From Glycine soja (Eukaryota; Streptophyta; Magnoliopsida; Fabales; Fabaceae), in the NCBI RefSeq assembly GCF_004193775.1, contig NC_041011.1, positions 11,993,656 through 12,057,655 of the forward strand: a stretch of 64,000 bases of DNA, read 5' to 3'. Of this stretch, positions 48,926 to 60,035 are shown one piece after another. Below the pieces are notes generated by a model. That model saw only the letters and a program-made list of their open reading frames with translations, ran no database searches and was not told where the DNA came from. Numbering within the stretch: the stretch's first letter is position 1; each line of letters begins with the position of its first letter. Made by a program: the position numbers and the translations under genes.

Positions 48926-49058
48926 ACACCAAATAGACAAAGCAAAGTGGATAGTTTTATGAACATCTAGTACAATGAGGATCATATTAAATCAAAAACA
49001 TTACTACATCCCCAACGTACATTTCCGATCATCAGAGGTAAAATGAAACAGGAGATCC

Positions 49059-49364
49059 TCAATTGCGACAAATCCTAGCTGTAGGATTGGTGACACAAAC
49101 CGGGGCATACTTTTTCTTGGCTTCTGAGGTTCCTGGTTTAGGCTCATCTGCCACTGCCATCCCAGCAACAGAGAAAACAGCAGCAGCAGCCACAGCGAAC
49201 ATCAAGTTCCTCCTTCCATTGCTATCATTGTTGTCATAACTGACCTTTTCCCCTTCAGCTTTGGCAGCACTCACTACGAGTAATCTCCTCTGCGCAGCCA
49301 CTGCCGACCGTTTGGTGACAGCTGGGCAGCCAAAGATAGAAGCTGTCATGGTGAATGATGCCAT
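49059..49364 (-). CDS. PSBTN: Photosystem II 5 kDa protein (PsbTn), copy B
   Basis: This single-exon gene encodes 101 aa. It starts [20 protein letters not shown] and shares with copy A (31431-31742) the transit peptide, the RRNLMF twin-arginine, the hydrophobic lumen-targeting stretch ending VADEP, and a C-terminal 30 residues with no visible difference, including both cysteines. Differences lie almost only in the transit region, including a 2-residue length change. That pattern, with a conserved mature peptide, suggests both copies are under selection. The gene faces copy A tail-to-tail across the spacer and lies 0.5 kb downstream of the DUS stop in the same orientation. Confidence 0.95.
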   Translation of the reverse strand: MASFTMTASIFGCPAVTKRSAVAAQRRLLVVSAAKAEGEKVSYDNNDSNGRRNLMFAVAAAAVFSVAGMAVADEPKPGTSEAKKKYAPVCVTNPTARICRN

Positions 49365-49471
49365 TTTTGCAATGTAATCTGAATACAGAACTAGTCTCCT
49401 TGCTACTTGCTATGGTGCAAGTAGTTGGACCAAAGGATGAATATATGGAACGTAAATCACAAAAAAAAAGG

Positions 49472-49503
49472 GCATGGTGGTAGGACCATGCAATATCTTA
49501 TCT
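49472..49503 (-). promoter_or_regulatory. Conserved I-box-like and palindromic motif upstream of PsbTn copy B
   Basis: On the minus strand GATAAGA lies just upstream of GCATGGT N6 ACCATGC (49491-49472), about 110 bp before the ATG. The matching pair upstream of copy A supports a shared regulatory element; the role is inferred. Confidence 0.35.
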
Positions 49504-49866
49504 CTTTCATGAAATGACCAATAAGTTATTGCCACGTTGAATAATTGATAATATAGTGGAGCCTAGTGGTCCTGGGGCGTTTGTAGATGCTAATAAGAAG
49601 GATCAGAAACATGAGGATTGTACTGGCTTTGCCATTTCCATTTCCTTTAAATAATGCCACGTTGGTCTTATCTGAAATAAAATAATATGGGCCACCCAAC
49701 ATTCTTCTAAAGAGATGCTAACACATTACATGTTTCACCAAAATCAAGAGTAAAAAAGAATAAGCCACAAAAAATTGCAGTTCCCTAGTTTTTACTTGAA
49801 ATTTCTACATCGAATGGGTTACATCTCATCTTGGAGTCAATTGACTATAATAGACTACTGATAGAT

Positions 49867-52800
49867 TTATATGACATCCTCTTCTCTTGTTCTATATGGT
49901 GGAGGCAGCGAGCTGTATATGTTGGCAAAAATATCTCCACGACCAGATTGTGGTTTCACAACAGCTGAATCCAAGACTGAGTCAGGAATTGCTACAAGGG
50001 TTTCTTCAAAAAATGATTTAATTGTCTGCATGGTTCAAAAATTCAGTTAGTATTTGAAGCAACACAACACAACACGACTAAAGTACAAAAAGATAATTAC
50101 TGTAAACAAAGGAAAGAGATGATTTAAAATTATGCCACAAGATAACTAGACCAGTAAATGATATCTGCATAGTACAAAATTGACCAAACTAGTCCAAATG
50201 ATAGACGTACATTTATTATATATGCAATTCTTGTGCCTTGTTTTGGCCATGAACCTCACTTGGTTACTCCACTAGCTCAGTATTTACAGGCATAATCTCT
50301 ATCTTTTTATTTCTATAATTTGTTTTTGGTACAATTTATTCCTATCTAACTTCATCTCTAATCTAAAATTGTAACTGATATCAAACATGGGGTCCCCAAC
50401 AGAATTTTGTCCAAACATTTGGTTGAAAATTTCACTGGAGAATAGTAGAGCACTGTGAAATTCTGATACCGATAACAGATGTCGTACCGGATGTCACGAC
50501 ATCACGCTTCAGAACATGCAGATTATATTTGGGAGTATGAACAGATTAAACAAGTAAATAACACAAGAGAATTGTTAACCCAGTTCGGTGCAACCTCACC
50601 TACATCTGGGGGCTACCAAGCCAGGGAGGAAATCCACTAAAATAGTGTTAGTTCAAGGTCTAACAGCCACTGTTTACAACCTTCTCACCTAACCACTACC
50701 CGTGCGACCTCTACCTAAGAGCCACTCTTAGATATGAGAACCCCTCTCACTCCCTCTCAATCACACTCCCGTGTTTACAATCAAATCAAAAAACACACCA
50801 GAGATTGCTCTCTGAACAAAAGAGATCAACTCTACACACTAGAGATCAACTCTACACACAAGAGATCAACTCTACACACTAGAGATCAACTCTACACACA
50901 AGAGATCAACTCTACACACTCAGGTCCAACACTTGATGTTAGGGTACCATCAAGGTGGCTCACAAAACACTCAAGTCCCAAAACTCACAAAATAACTCTT
51001 CAATCCCGGACTTGGTCCAAAACTCGTGCAGCCTCCATGTTTATATAGCAGTGTGCGTATCTGGGCTGCAACACCTTGTGCTGGATGAGATCTATCACTT
51101 TCCTGAAAATCTGCACTTAAAGATCTAAAAGATCAAGTTTGATCTTTTAGTTTTTATCTTTAATCTTTAATCCCTGAACGAACTATTCAAGTTTGTAATT
51201 CGAACTTTAATTATCTTTTAATTCGTTCCAAGAGATAGATCGTCTAATCTGTTGCTAACTGCACAATAATCTGTTAAAGAGATAACAGATTTATATGTCC
51301 AGTATTTTCGGGCCAGATGTCCTGGACATCGTATCCGACATCGTGGATCCTGCAGCTTCAATGCTTTTAGCAACTCCAGTATTTTCGGGCAGGATGTCCT
51401 GGACATTGTATCCGACATCGTGGATCCTGCAGCTTCAATGCTTTTAGCAATTCCAGTATTTTCAGGCAGGATGTCCTGGACATTGTATCCGACATCGTGA
51501 ATCCTGCAGCTTCAATTCTTCATTTGACATTTCATCTTGCCTTGTGCATTGTGCAGCCCGATCTTATTCTTTGACATAACGTTGGACATCATGTGCAGCA
51601 ACTCCAGCTTTCCTTCATTGTCTAAGTGCTTATGTTTTAACAAAATCTTAGCCAATCTTTTAAAACTCAGTAGAGCTAAGCACTAACACACTGCATGACA
51701 GTTAAAGGGATAAATGGTTCCTTATGGATGGATCTGCCATGGTGCCTCACCTCCATATTGTAAGAACGGGAATATTTTATATATTAAATTACAGTCCTAG
51801 GTCATGTCTATATGCATGAGTCAACTAAAACTGTGAAAACTAACAAATGCACAACTAACATCTGCTGATAAAAAAAGAAAAACTAACTAAAACTGTGAAA
51901 GGAATATGCAATATATCTACTGACAGAATATTACCTAATTATCTGTCTTAATTACTTTCTGATTGTGTAATTAAAAGCAAACTATTCCTAAATTATAGGC
52001 ATTTATTCTTTATACAAGATAATTAACACATAACAAGCATCTTTACCATCCATGAATAGAAATCAGGGAAATAAAAGTAAATTAAGAAGAATAGGTATGA
52101 TTTGCTTGATGATTGAAGTTTGTAGTCTATGCTGGACATTGACAACTTCATCTAAATACAAAGTGAAATATTGTTCTAAGCACTCAAATAATAAGGTTTT
52201 TCATAGTAATTATACCGTGCAAGTTTGGACAGCAGAATCTGCTTTGCGCTTCCAAAGTCCATTCCCAGGCTCAGAATGGAAAAAGCCAAGTAAAGGCTGC
52301 AGCAAACATGATGTTCATATGATAACAGCAAATTATAATTAGAAGTAAAAATTAGAATATCAGTGATGGATATACAACTTGCTTCACTCAAATGAAAGGG
52401 AGGAGGAAAAACGAGGAAAGCAATCCTCCAGTGCATGTCAGTGTTTTAACTCCCAAATCCTAATTTAAAACAGGAACCCTTAATTGAGTCAAGGCTTTTA
52501 AACCATAACAAAGCTATAGATTTATTGTGCCTCTATTTTATATCATTTTATATAATACTACAGAGGAACTTTAATTAGAATTAGAAATTTTGCAAGCATG
52601 GAAATCAACTAATAGGTTATATTTGTCTGTTCCCACCTTCACAATATCTCGCACAGATGGCCCAAGTCCATATCGTTGCAACACTGAGTCCCCATATACT
52701 TGATATTTCTCAAGGACCTTGATGAAATGAGGGAAAACAATAAAAACAAAAATTAGCATGCTCTAAGTTATGTCAAAAGTGCAGTTAGTAATTTATGTAG

Positions 52801-55800
52801 CTTAATACATTCTTATTCAAAATTTCAGTGACTGAACCTGACGACGTGTAAGACCACTACTTGATGCACCATAAATTGCAGTATCAACGTGTCCCAGAAT
52901 ATGCCAAGGGCTGTTGAAATTATCAACAATGGTTACTCAAGCTACAAAGTATGAATTTATATAAACCACATTAAGAAAGTTCAATCGACAGAAAAAATAT
53001 TATTAGATTCTAGACTTCAATCTAACAATTGATTCTTTCAAAATTAGGATAACTGGTTCTTGACATGATAACAGAACTGAACAACTAGTCAAAAGAGGTA
53101 TCCATGTCACTCCCCATACTTCATAACAATTAAATCTCCACAGAAGGTTGTTAGATGCCTCAATGGGGCTTGAATCAGTAAGTAACTAATAACAGTAACT
53201 GTTCTGATTAGACAGTTGTAGTTAGTCTGACAGCTGGATTATCAATTAGTAGGTTAGAGTGGTAAGTTTGTACTAGGAGAAAGGAGAATAGAGTGGGAGC
53301 AGTCTTTGGTTTTGGAGCAGAATTTAGAGGGAGAGACCAGATCTCAAAAAGCTTGAGCAGTCTATTTTCACACTTCAGTGTCTGTTTTATTTTTTATCTT
53401 TGATACAGGTCAAGAGATAGATATTTTGGTCAATAAAGCTTCTATTTATTTCCCATGTTCTGATCAAGTTCTATCGAAGGTATATCGGCCAGTGTTTTGT
53501 CCATTCCTTAAGCCCAAAGGACAATTGCATTCTAAAGCACTTTAGGTTATACCAAAACATTCATGGAAATCAACTGAAAAGCTTACACTTTTTAGATGGT
53601 TGGTTCTTGACAAATATGCATATTGGAGAAAGACTACTTTAACCCAGAATAAAAGATATACATATGTCTATTTATCAAAAGGTTTTCACGAAATGATATT
53701 ACTTAATATACATTGTTGATTGTTTGAGATCATGCAGTAGCAGTACAAATAAAATCATCATTATTCTGACTTGTAACACAAATAATAATAATAATGACAT
53801 ATGAAATACCATGCACCAAGTTTAGAACATGATCCCACCCCGTCCTGTTTTCAACAGGATGTTATTAGCAACATGCCCTAATTAGGAACATACATGCTAG
53901 AAGAAATAAGAATGTCCCAAAGAGCCAAGGGGGCCAGCCATTGTTAGTTATGTCATGTTATAGCTTGTTTGTTTTAACTCTTCCTCACTGTGACAATGCC
54001 AACATTTGGCTTCCCAATGTACAAAACCAGAAAGATAGAGGTGGCAATGAGAATACAAATTACTGCTAGTCAGTTGGCCATTTAGCTGCTGTAGCAGACA
54101 CAGGATATAAATAGAGGAAGAGAATGTAAATGAATTCAGTTAGTTGGTCAGTTAGTAAGCTTTGGGTGGGAGAGACCAGGTTTGTAAGCCATTCTTGCTT
54201 TTCTTTTACTTTGGGTTCCACTGATCCAGAGTATCAGGAGGATATTCAATAACTTTCTGAACCAGTATCTATCAGTTGGGAAGTCATATCTAGCAACAGT
54301 ACAATTGCCTTAACTCCAACTCAAATTTGTAGCAACAGATTTAAAATTCAAAAAAGTTTTTCCATCACAGTTTGTTTATCATGAAGAAAACTTCTGGTCA
54401 GACTAAAAAATAAAGGGATATTCCATAAAATATTTAAAGAGAAAACTGACTTCCAATACTTGTCCATCTTCAGATTTAAAATAAATAAACTACAACTTTT
54501 TCTGAAATCACATGGCCATTTATTATGAGGAGCTAGTTGAGGGGTAAGCTTGTTCCCCAAATAGAAGACTCGTGATGTTTGAAAGCGTTTGAGACTTCAC
54601 ACAGGCAAAAGGGGCAGGGGTTGGAGAATTTTGTACTTGACACTTACTTATTGTATGCTGCACGTCCAACCATAACACCATGAGCCCCAGCCTTTAGAGC
54701 TCCATTGACCTACAGTTGAATTCCACAAAGGAGAACAATATGAAACTTATAATGAGAACAATTTCAATGCTAGAAAATGCCTATAGATACATTACATTCA
54801 TGACTGCACTAAACCATCTCAAAAATCAGAAGCAAGGAGGAGAGAAATTATTTGGTAGCTCAAACATCAGATTATCAGCAAAATTATAGAATCCAGTTAC
54901 CAGAATTTTAGCACAAAAAAAGCAGACCACCGTCATGCAGAAGCCTAATGATATCTTGAACAGTATTAGCTTTTGTAAATTGACTTATATGTTGAATTCA
55001 AAAAGGCTTTAGCATGGTCTCAAATTGTCTATTACTAATAGCGACTGGCCACAAGTAGAATTCAAGAAGGTATAGCATTGAATTTATACAAGATAGTGAT
55101 CATTATAGAGAAAAATCAAACAAAAAAAATATATATATAATTAATTATGCATACACTTATATGTGTTAGAATTATATATTATTCTCTTAATTATCATTAG
55201 AGAGCAATTATGGATTTGTTCATTATTACTTAGATTAGATTGATTTTATGTAATTAATGTAGATCCTATTTGCTCATTATAAATAAAGGATTAGTGGGTC
55301 ATCCTTGATACACAACATTACAGTAAATAACACTGTTATAATATGCATCAAGGATTTTTGTAATCACAAAGTACCTAATCAAACTCAAAAGGCAAGTTTT
55401 ATGGTAATGTTATACATCTAACTATACTATAGGGTAGTGAATGTTGGGCTTTAAAGGAACATGAGAAAAAGGTGGTAGTAGCATAAACGAGCATGTTAAG
55501 ATGGATGGGAGGTTACACAAGATGAAACAAGATATGGCATAATTATATACGAGAAAAGATTGTCATAGCACCAATTGAGAAAAAGATGAGCAAAAATCAA
55601 TTAAGGTAGTTTGGACATGCACAAAGAAGGCCACAAGAGGTGCCAGGGATAGATTATATACGAGAGGCACCAGAGATAGATCCAGCCATGGGTGGGGATG
55701 GGTAGTGTAAAAATAGGAGAAAACAAAGGGAAAATGACTGGAAACCAAGTGTTAGGAATAGACAGCAAATGCAAGTTTATATAGGTTAATTACACTATTT

Positions 55801-57945
55801 ACACGTACAGAGAGGATATTTTGTTTCCTCTAAATCAAATATTATGTTCCTATAAACCGCTATTATTAATAGAATCAGAATATTATATTCTAATTTTCAA
55901 CACTCCCCCCCCCCCCCCCCCTCAAGCTGAAGCTTACCAAGCTCTCAGCTTGTTACACGAAAATTTATTCTAAACAAATAAATAAAAACATAAAAATTGA
56001 GCTACACCAAGAACAATAGTTTGAAAAGCAACTCAGGGATGTTGGAGAAGTCAGAGAAAGTTGCATGAGAAAAATGTCTTTGGCAGATAGCTAGAATGAT
56101 CACCAGCAAGAATTCATGACAAGCATAACAAGGTCCATTCTTCTTGAAACCACATTTGGAAACTTCAAACCAATAATGTTGGAGACCAAATTATTTAAAC
56201 TTCAAACTAATGCATCTGGGACATGGTCGGACTAGAGCACCTAAGACACAAAAAAGTCACTGTAAAACATGCCAAAAAAGACAGTGGTAGGATAGTTACA
56301 AGAAAGTTCTTCACTGGAAAATCACTGGCGAGCAGAAGGCGGTGGTAGGATAGAAGACTGGAAAGTTCTTTGCCGAAAAATGAGTGGTGAGCAGAAGGCG
56401 GTGGCCGAAAAACACACCGGAGAAAGATGGTGACAGGATAGGCGACCGGAAAGTTCTTCACCGGAAAATGAGCGATGAGCAAAAGGCGGTGGCCAATTTC
56501 TGTGATACCTCTGTCAGGCTCTAGATACCATGTTAAAATAGGAGAAAATACAGGGAAATTGACTGAAAATCGTGCATCGGAATACAGAGTGGATGCGTGT
56601 TTATATAGGTTAAACACATTAACTACACATAAATAGAGGATATTTTGTTTCCTCTAAAATCAAATATTATGGCCCTATAAACCGCTATTATTAATAGAAT
56701 CAGAATATTATATTCTGATTTTCAACAGGTAGTAAAGATGCATGCAAATCAAGGGCTGACATGAGACAAATCAAGGAGCCCCAGTCAAAAAACCATGGGC
56801 CAAACAAGACAAGTAGCACAGATGTAGAAAAAGGACAGAGAGAGACAAGTATGACAATGCAAGCACCAATGCAAACGGCAGCCGGAAGTGCCACCACACA
56901 TGGCAGGATGCGCCAGCATGTGAAAATTCAAGACAAAAGTGAGGCCAGCACATGACAGCTCCAATGGAAATGGAGTTGCAGAGGAAAGACCACTCGAGTT
57001 GATGTGAGACAAGATCAGTGATCAGGTTGCCAAATGAAAAGAATATTAATCAATGGTGACGGCACTGGAAATGAAAAGGTCTTAAGCAAATATTTGATCA
57101 TTTCTCATCCCGAGCTTATGTGTGTGCGTTCTAGAATTACTTGAAAGGTTAGTTGAGCCTATCTGCTGTTAGTTAGGCAACAGCTGCCTCTGTAATGCAC
57201 ACTGGGCAAGCTGCTACTAGTATATAAACTAATCTGTACTACTGTGCGGTCAGTGTAAAGTGATTGATTAATTTATACAGAACAGAAATTTGATCCAGAA
57301 CTCTCAATTTCTATTACAAGAACCACAATGGGGGGAATAACTGTTAAAACACTATAAACTGAGTTTATTGCACACATATGTAATGTGTCTATGAAGCATG
57401 AACACATGATACTGGTGCCATGTCTGCATATCACACACATGCCCTGTGTTTGCAGGTGCATCATATGCCATGTCCCACGATGTTTAGAAATTAGAGCGTT
57501 TGTCAGTGTCCATGCTTCAGAGAAATGTGAGTTTTAAATACAGCCATGTATTTTGAATGATCATAACAGTTTAGGGAATACACTTTGTACTTTTGTATCA
57601 GAAAATTTCTCTATAATGAATACTGATTCTCAATGATACAATGAACAATCAGATAACAACTCACCTCATCAATACTAGCAATACCACCATTGATTGTAAA
57701 TGATAAGTCGGGAAAGTCACGTAAGAGGCCATAAAAGTACTCATATCTGCATTAAAAAATCTGTATCATCTCCAATTCTATATTTAATGACAAAAAAAAT
57801 CAAATTTTCCAGCAGTCTGGCACATACTTCAGTGGAGGAATACTCCGATTTTCAGCTGGGCTGAGGCCCTTAAGCAGTGCCTTCCTTGAGTGAATTACGA
57901 AATGCTTAGCAGGTGACAAAGAAGAAACCTTGTAAATGAAATCAC
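49867..57945 (-). CDS. tRNA-dihydrouridine synthase (DusA-type), 3' seven exons; 5' part outside the window
   Basis: Exons on the minus strand, 5' to 3': 57945-57828, 57746-57665, 54709-54648, 52910-52838, 52717-52637, 52296-52216, 50025-49867. All junctions are GT-AG with consistent phase, giving 217 codons before TAA. Motifs of the FMN-dependent TIM-barrel family are [19 protein letters not shown] (DusA-type), [47 protein letters not shown] and a C-terminal SSLPPPY. The enzyme reduces uridine to dihydrouridine in tRNA D-loops. The catalytic cysteine lies in exons beyond the window. Introns host a solo LTR, a TRIM, an RTE relic, a SINE and a copia element, yet the coding sequence shown is intact. 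A broken copy lies at 25313-26050. Confidence 0.92.
50821..50920. repeat. 20-bp tandem repeat, five units, in the solo LTR
   Basis: Five consecutive copies of agagatcaactctacacact, with the last base alternating t/a, so the underlying unit may be a 40-bp dimer. Confidence 0.95.
51299..51530. repeat. 77-bp tandem repeat, three units, in the solo LTR
   Basis: Units begin agtattttcgggcaggatgt at 51301, 51378 and 51455 and contain gatgtcctggacat and gacatcgtggatcctgcag. The third is slightly diverged. Confidence 0.92.
53160..53500 (-). repeat. LTR-like insertion in a DUS intron
   Basis: An arm-B-specific block shows LTR-like features: repeated gttagt motifs, an AATAAA in tcaataaagcttcta, and adjacent pyrimidine-rich sequence. 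No coding sequence and no clear target duplication were found, so borders are approximate and the strand of the element is uncertain. Confidence 0.3.
53880..54340 (-). repeat. Second LTR-like block in the same DUS intron
   Basis: Contains gatataaatagagga (TATA-like), tcagttagttggtcagttag, and gagagaccagg, which is shared with the 53.3-kb block, and ends near gatattcaataact. Arm A lacks this block. It resembles an LTR, but no pair or duplication is visible. Confidence 0.3.
55392..55705 (+). pseudogene. RTE-type LINE relic, arm B copy, interrupted by the TRIM
   Basis: Plus-strand translation gives a stop-riddled version of the C-terminal RT region ([53 protein letters not shown]), clearly related to the open RT protein at 60070-61317. 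The TRIM at 55706 inserted into it, so the relic is older. Confidence 0.7.
55706..56727 (-). mobile_element. TRIM-like nonautonomous LTR retrotransposon with perfect TSD (copy 3)
   Basis: Two 197-bp LTRs (55706-55902 and 56531-56727) flank a ~630-bp interior, and the whole is bracketed by an exact ggtag duplication (55701-55705 and 56728-56732). On the minus strand the 5' LTR ends TTTTAACA and is followed by the primer-binding site TGGTATCTAGAGCCTGACAG. The 3' LTR is preceded by an 18-20 nt poly-G polypurine tract. No gag or pol is encoded, and the interior's longest frame (56207-56617) has no known domain. Total length is about 1.0 kb, in the TRIM size range. It sits in a DUS intron. Confidence 0.9.
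56733..57664. other. DUS intron sequence right of the TRIM; no gene seen
   Basis: Short open frames on both strands around 56700-57010 give no recognisable protein. Around 57110-57310 the sequence looks LTR-like (tagtatataaactaatctgt followed by a cagtgtaaagtg region), but no terminal repeats were found. Confidence 0.4.
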
Positions 57946-58227
57946 CTGATAGACAACAAAAGTGATGACATAAAGGTTAATATGTAACCCCAACAACAAA
58001 GACGCAATTATTTTAAAGAATCGCAACCTAACATAAAATTATGTCATATAAATCATATCAATAACAATACACTCTTAAGACAATTGTTTCACAAAATGTG
58101 ACTATCTTATTGACCAGCAATCAAACTCGGAACACTAGTAAAAAGTAAAATAACAACCATTCAACCCTGAGATCCTAATAGTGGCCTCCCTATTACAAAA
58201 AATAGGAAAATGTCATAAAGTAGGTTA

Positions 58228-58520
58228 TGAGTATAACTCAACCCTACAAAATCGGCTTGTTAGGTGAGGATTACTCCCGACTTATATAGATTATTTCGAC
58301 ACTATCTTTAATCGATGTGGGACTTCAAGATGTCTCCATTTGTCCACGGCTACCCGCTATGTGAGACTTTATTTTTTTTTTTTTTTGGATCGGCAAATGT
58401 TAGTTGTTAATTTGTTGGTTTTTGTTAGTGGGAGGATTCAAACCCAAGACTTATCCCTCCCTCCCTTCGCTCTTTAGCACCAAGTCAACCTTATATCTCC
58501 GCCATGTGCGACCTTCAACA
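58228..58520. repeat. Dispersed repeat of the cggcttgttaggtgaggatt type
   Basis: Contains gagtataactcaaccctaca, cggcttgttaggtgaggatt and gatgtgggactt ... caacacaccccct, phrases I recall from abundant legume transposon ends. A SINE-like insertion splits it at 58371-58501. Family not determined. Confidence 0.4.
58371..58501 (-). mobile_element. tRNA-derived SINE-like element
   Basis: On the minus strand a ~130-bp unit has an A-box-like tggtgctaaag, a B-box-like gggtttgaatcc about 35 nt later, and a poly-A tail (poly-T on the plus strand at about 58372-58386). It is flanked by imperfect 14-bp direct repeats (ctatgtgagacttt / ccatgtgcgacctt, 11 of 14 matching). Confidence 0.5.
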
Positions 58521-58625
58521 CACCCCCTCTATCTAGGTCCATGAGGGACCAAGCCAAGATTTTCTACTGAGGAATATCAAGAATATTTGAGGCTGAAATC
58601 CAGTAGCCAAGCTCCATTATGTTAA

Positions 58626-60035
58626 GTGCCAAATGTTTCAACAACATGTATTTCTCAATTATTGGACAATCAAGGTCCACGGGTAATCGATTCAGGGGCT
58701 TCAGATCATATTTATGTTAATGCTTCTTTGTTTAGCTCTTTGTCTTCCCCAAAGTTTCCTCATCTCATAACCTTAGCCAATGGTGCTAAGGTAGCTTCTA
58801 AAGGTGTTGGTCAAATTTCAGTGTCTCCTTCGCTAAACTTGGAATTTGTCCTTTTTGTTCTTAATTGTCCCTTTAATTTGATCTCTTTAAGACAATTAAC
58901 CAAGTCTTCAAATTGTTCTATAACATTCTATGTTGATTTGTTTGTTATACATGAACATGGTATGGGTCAAACAATTGGGGTAGGACATGAATCAAGAGGA
59001 CTCTACTATCTAGAAACCAATTCTTCTGTGTCCTGTTTAGCAGCCCCATCTCCCAAACTCATTCATGATCGTTTAGGTCATCCGAATATGTCAAAATTGA
59101 AGAAAATGGTTCCTGGTCTTAGTAAACTACAAAGATTAGAATGTGAGTCATCTCAATTAGGCAGACATGCCAGGTCTTCTTTTCCAAAGCAAACTGAACC
59201 ACAATGCATTTCTCCCTTTTCCACCATTCATTTAGATATTTGGGGTCTAACTCATGTTATCTCTTTTGGGTTCAGATATTTTGTCACCTTTATTGATGAA
59301 CATTCTAGATGTACTTGGGTGTACTTAATGAAGGATAGATCTGAAATTTTGTCTATTTTTGCATCTTCTTCAATGAAATCAAGAACCAATTTGGAAAAGT
59401 TATTAAAGTTCTTTGAAGTGATAATGCCAAAGAATATTTCTCTTCTGCCATTTCTTCTTTCTTCTTTTTTATCCTCACAGGGCATTTTGCATCAATCTAC
59501 TTGTCTCCATACACCACAACAAAATGGACTAATAGAAAGGAAAAGTAGACATTTGGTTGAGACTGCTCGCACCTTATTGCTCAATGCAAATCATCCTGTT
59601 CATTATTGGTGTTTTGCGGTTCTCATTGCTAGCTTTGTCATAAATAGAATTCCCTCTTCGACACTTGATAATAAGATTCTTTTTTCCATTATCTCTCCAA
59701 ATGAACCCTTATATCATGTGTCTCCTTGTGTTTTTGGTTGTACTTGTTTTGTCCATGACATCTCTATGAGGTTGGACAAGCTTCCAGCCAAGGCAATTAA
59801 ATGTGTTTTCCTTGGGTACTCCCACCTTCAAAAAGGGTATCGATGTTATTCTCTAGACACTAAGAGGTTATACATGTCTACTGATGTTACCTTCTTTGAA
59901 GAAACCCCTTTCTTCTCATCTTCCATGCAAGACTTACAACAAGTATTACCTATCCCATCCTTCAGTCCAATAGTGTCTCCTACCTATGAAACTCCCAACC
60001 AAGAAGGAAATCAAAACCATTCTCCAACTGAAAGT
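58626..60035 (+). pseudogene. Copia pol N-half: protease, GAG-pre-integrase, integrase
   Basis: This frame is open from 58626 up to the LINE insertion. The protease motif VIDSGASDH is near residue 20. GAG-pre-integrase follows at about 140-165 (LIHDRLGHPNMSKLKK), then the integrase catalytic region (STIHLDIWG; DEHSRCTWVYLMK; HTPQQNGLIERKSRH) and the C-terminal VFGCTCFVHD ... LGYS block. The HHCC zinc motif lacks parts of its consensus, and the DDE core appears shortened around 59350-59480. The frame continues into LINE sequence, so the C-terminal residues are not copia. Confidence 0.85.

Larger units (their letters stand above)
50456..51688 (-). mobile_element. SIRE1-like copia solo LTR
   Basis: A 1233-bp block is flanked by an exact 5-bp duplication, cactg (50451-50455 and 51689-51693). 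On the minus strand it starts TGTTAGTGCTTAGCTCTACT and ends GGTATCAGAATTTCA. The start and size match the soybean SIRE1 LTR as I remember it. No internal region is present, so it is a solo LTR formed by LTR-LTR recombination. Two tandem arrays (20 bp x5 and 77 bp x3) lie inside. It sits in the last DUS intron and is absent from arm A. Confidence 0.85.
48926..55902 (-). repeat. Arm B of the inverted segmental duplication
   Basis: This is the counterpart of 24298-31878 in opposite orientation. It keeps intact DUS exons and an intact PsbTn gene. Relative to arm A it has gained the SIRE-like solo LTR (50456-51688) and LTR-like blocks near 53.2-53.5 and 53.9-54.3 kb, and it lacks the CACTA and PIF-like sequences. 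Confidence 0.85.

Noticed and set aside
50821..50920. CRISPR-like array
   Set aside because: Units are head-to-tail without spacers, inside a plant retrotransposon LTR.
56207..56617. 136-codon minus-strand ORF in the TRIM as a gag gene
   Set aside because: No gag, zinc-knuckle or other retroviral motif; it is composed of repeated interior modules.
59252..59485. Minus-strand 77-codon frame
   Set aside because: Antisense to the copia integrase region.
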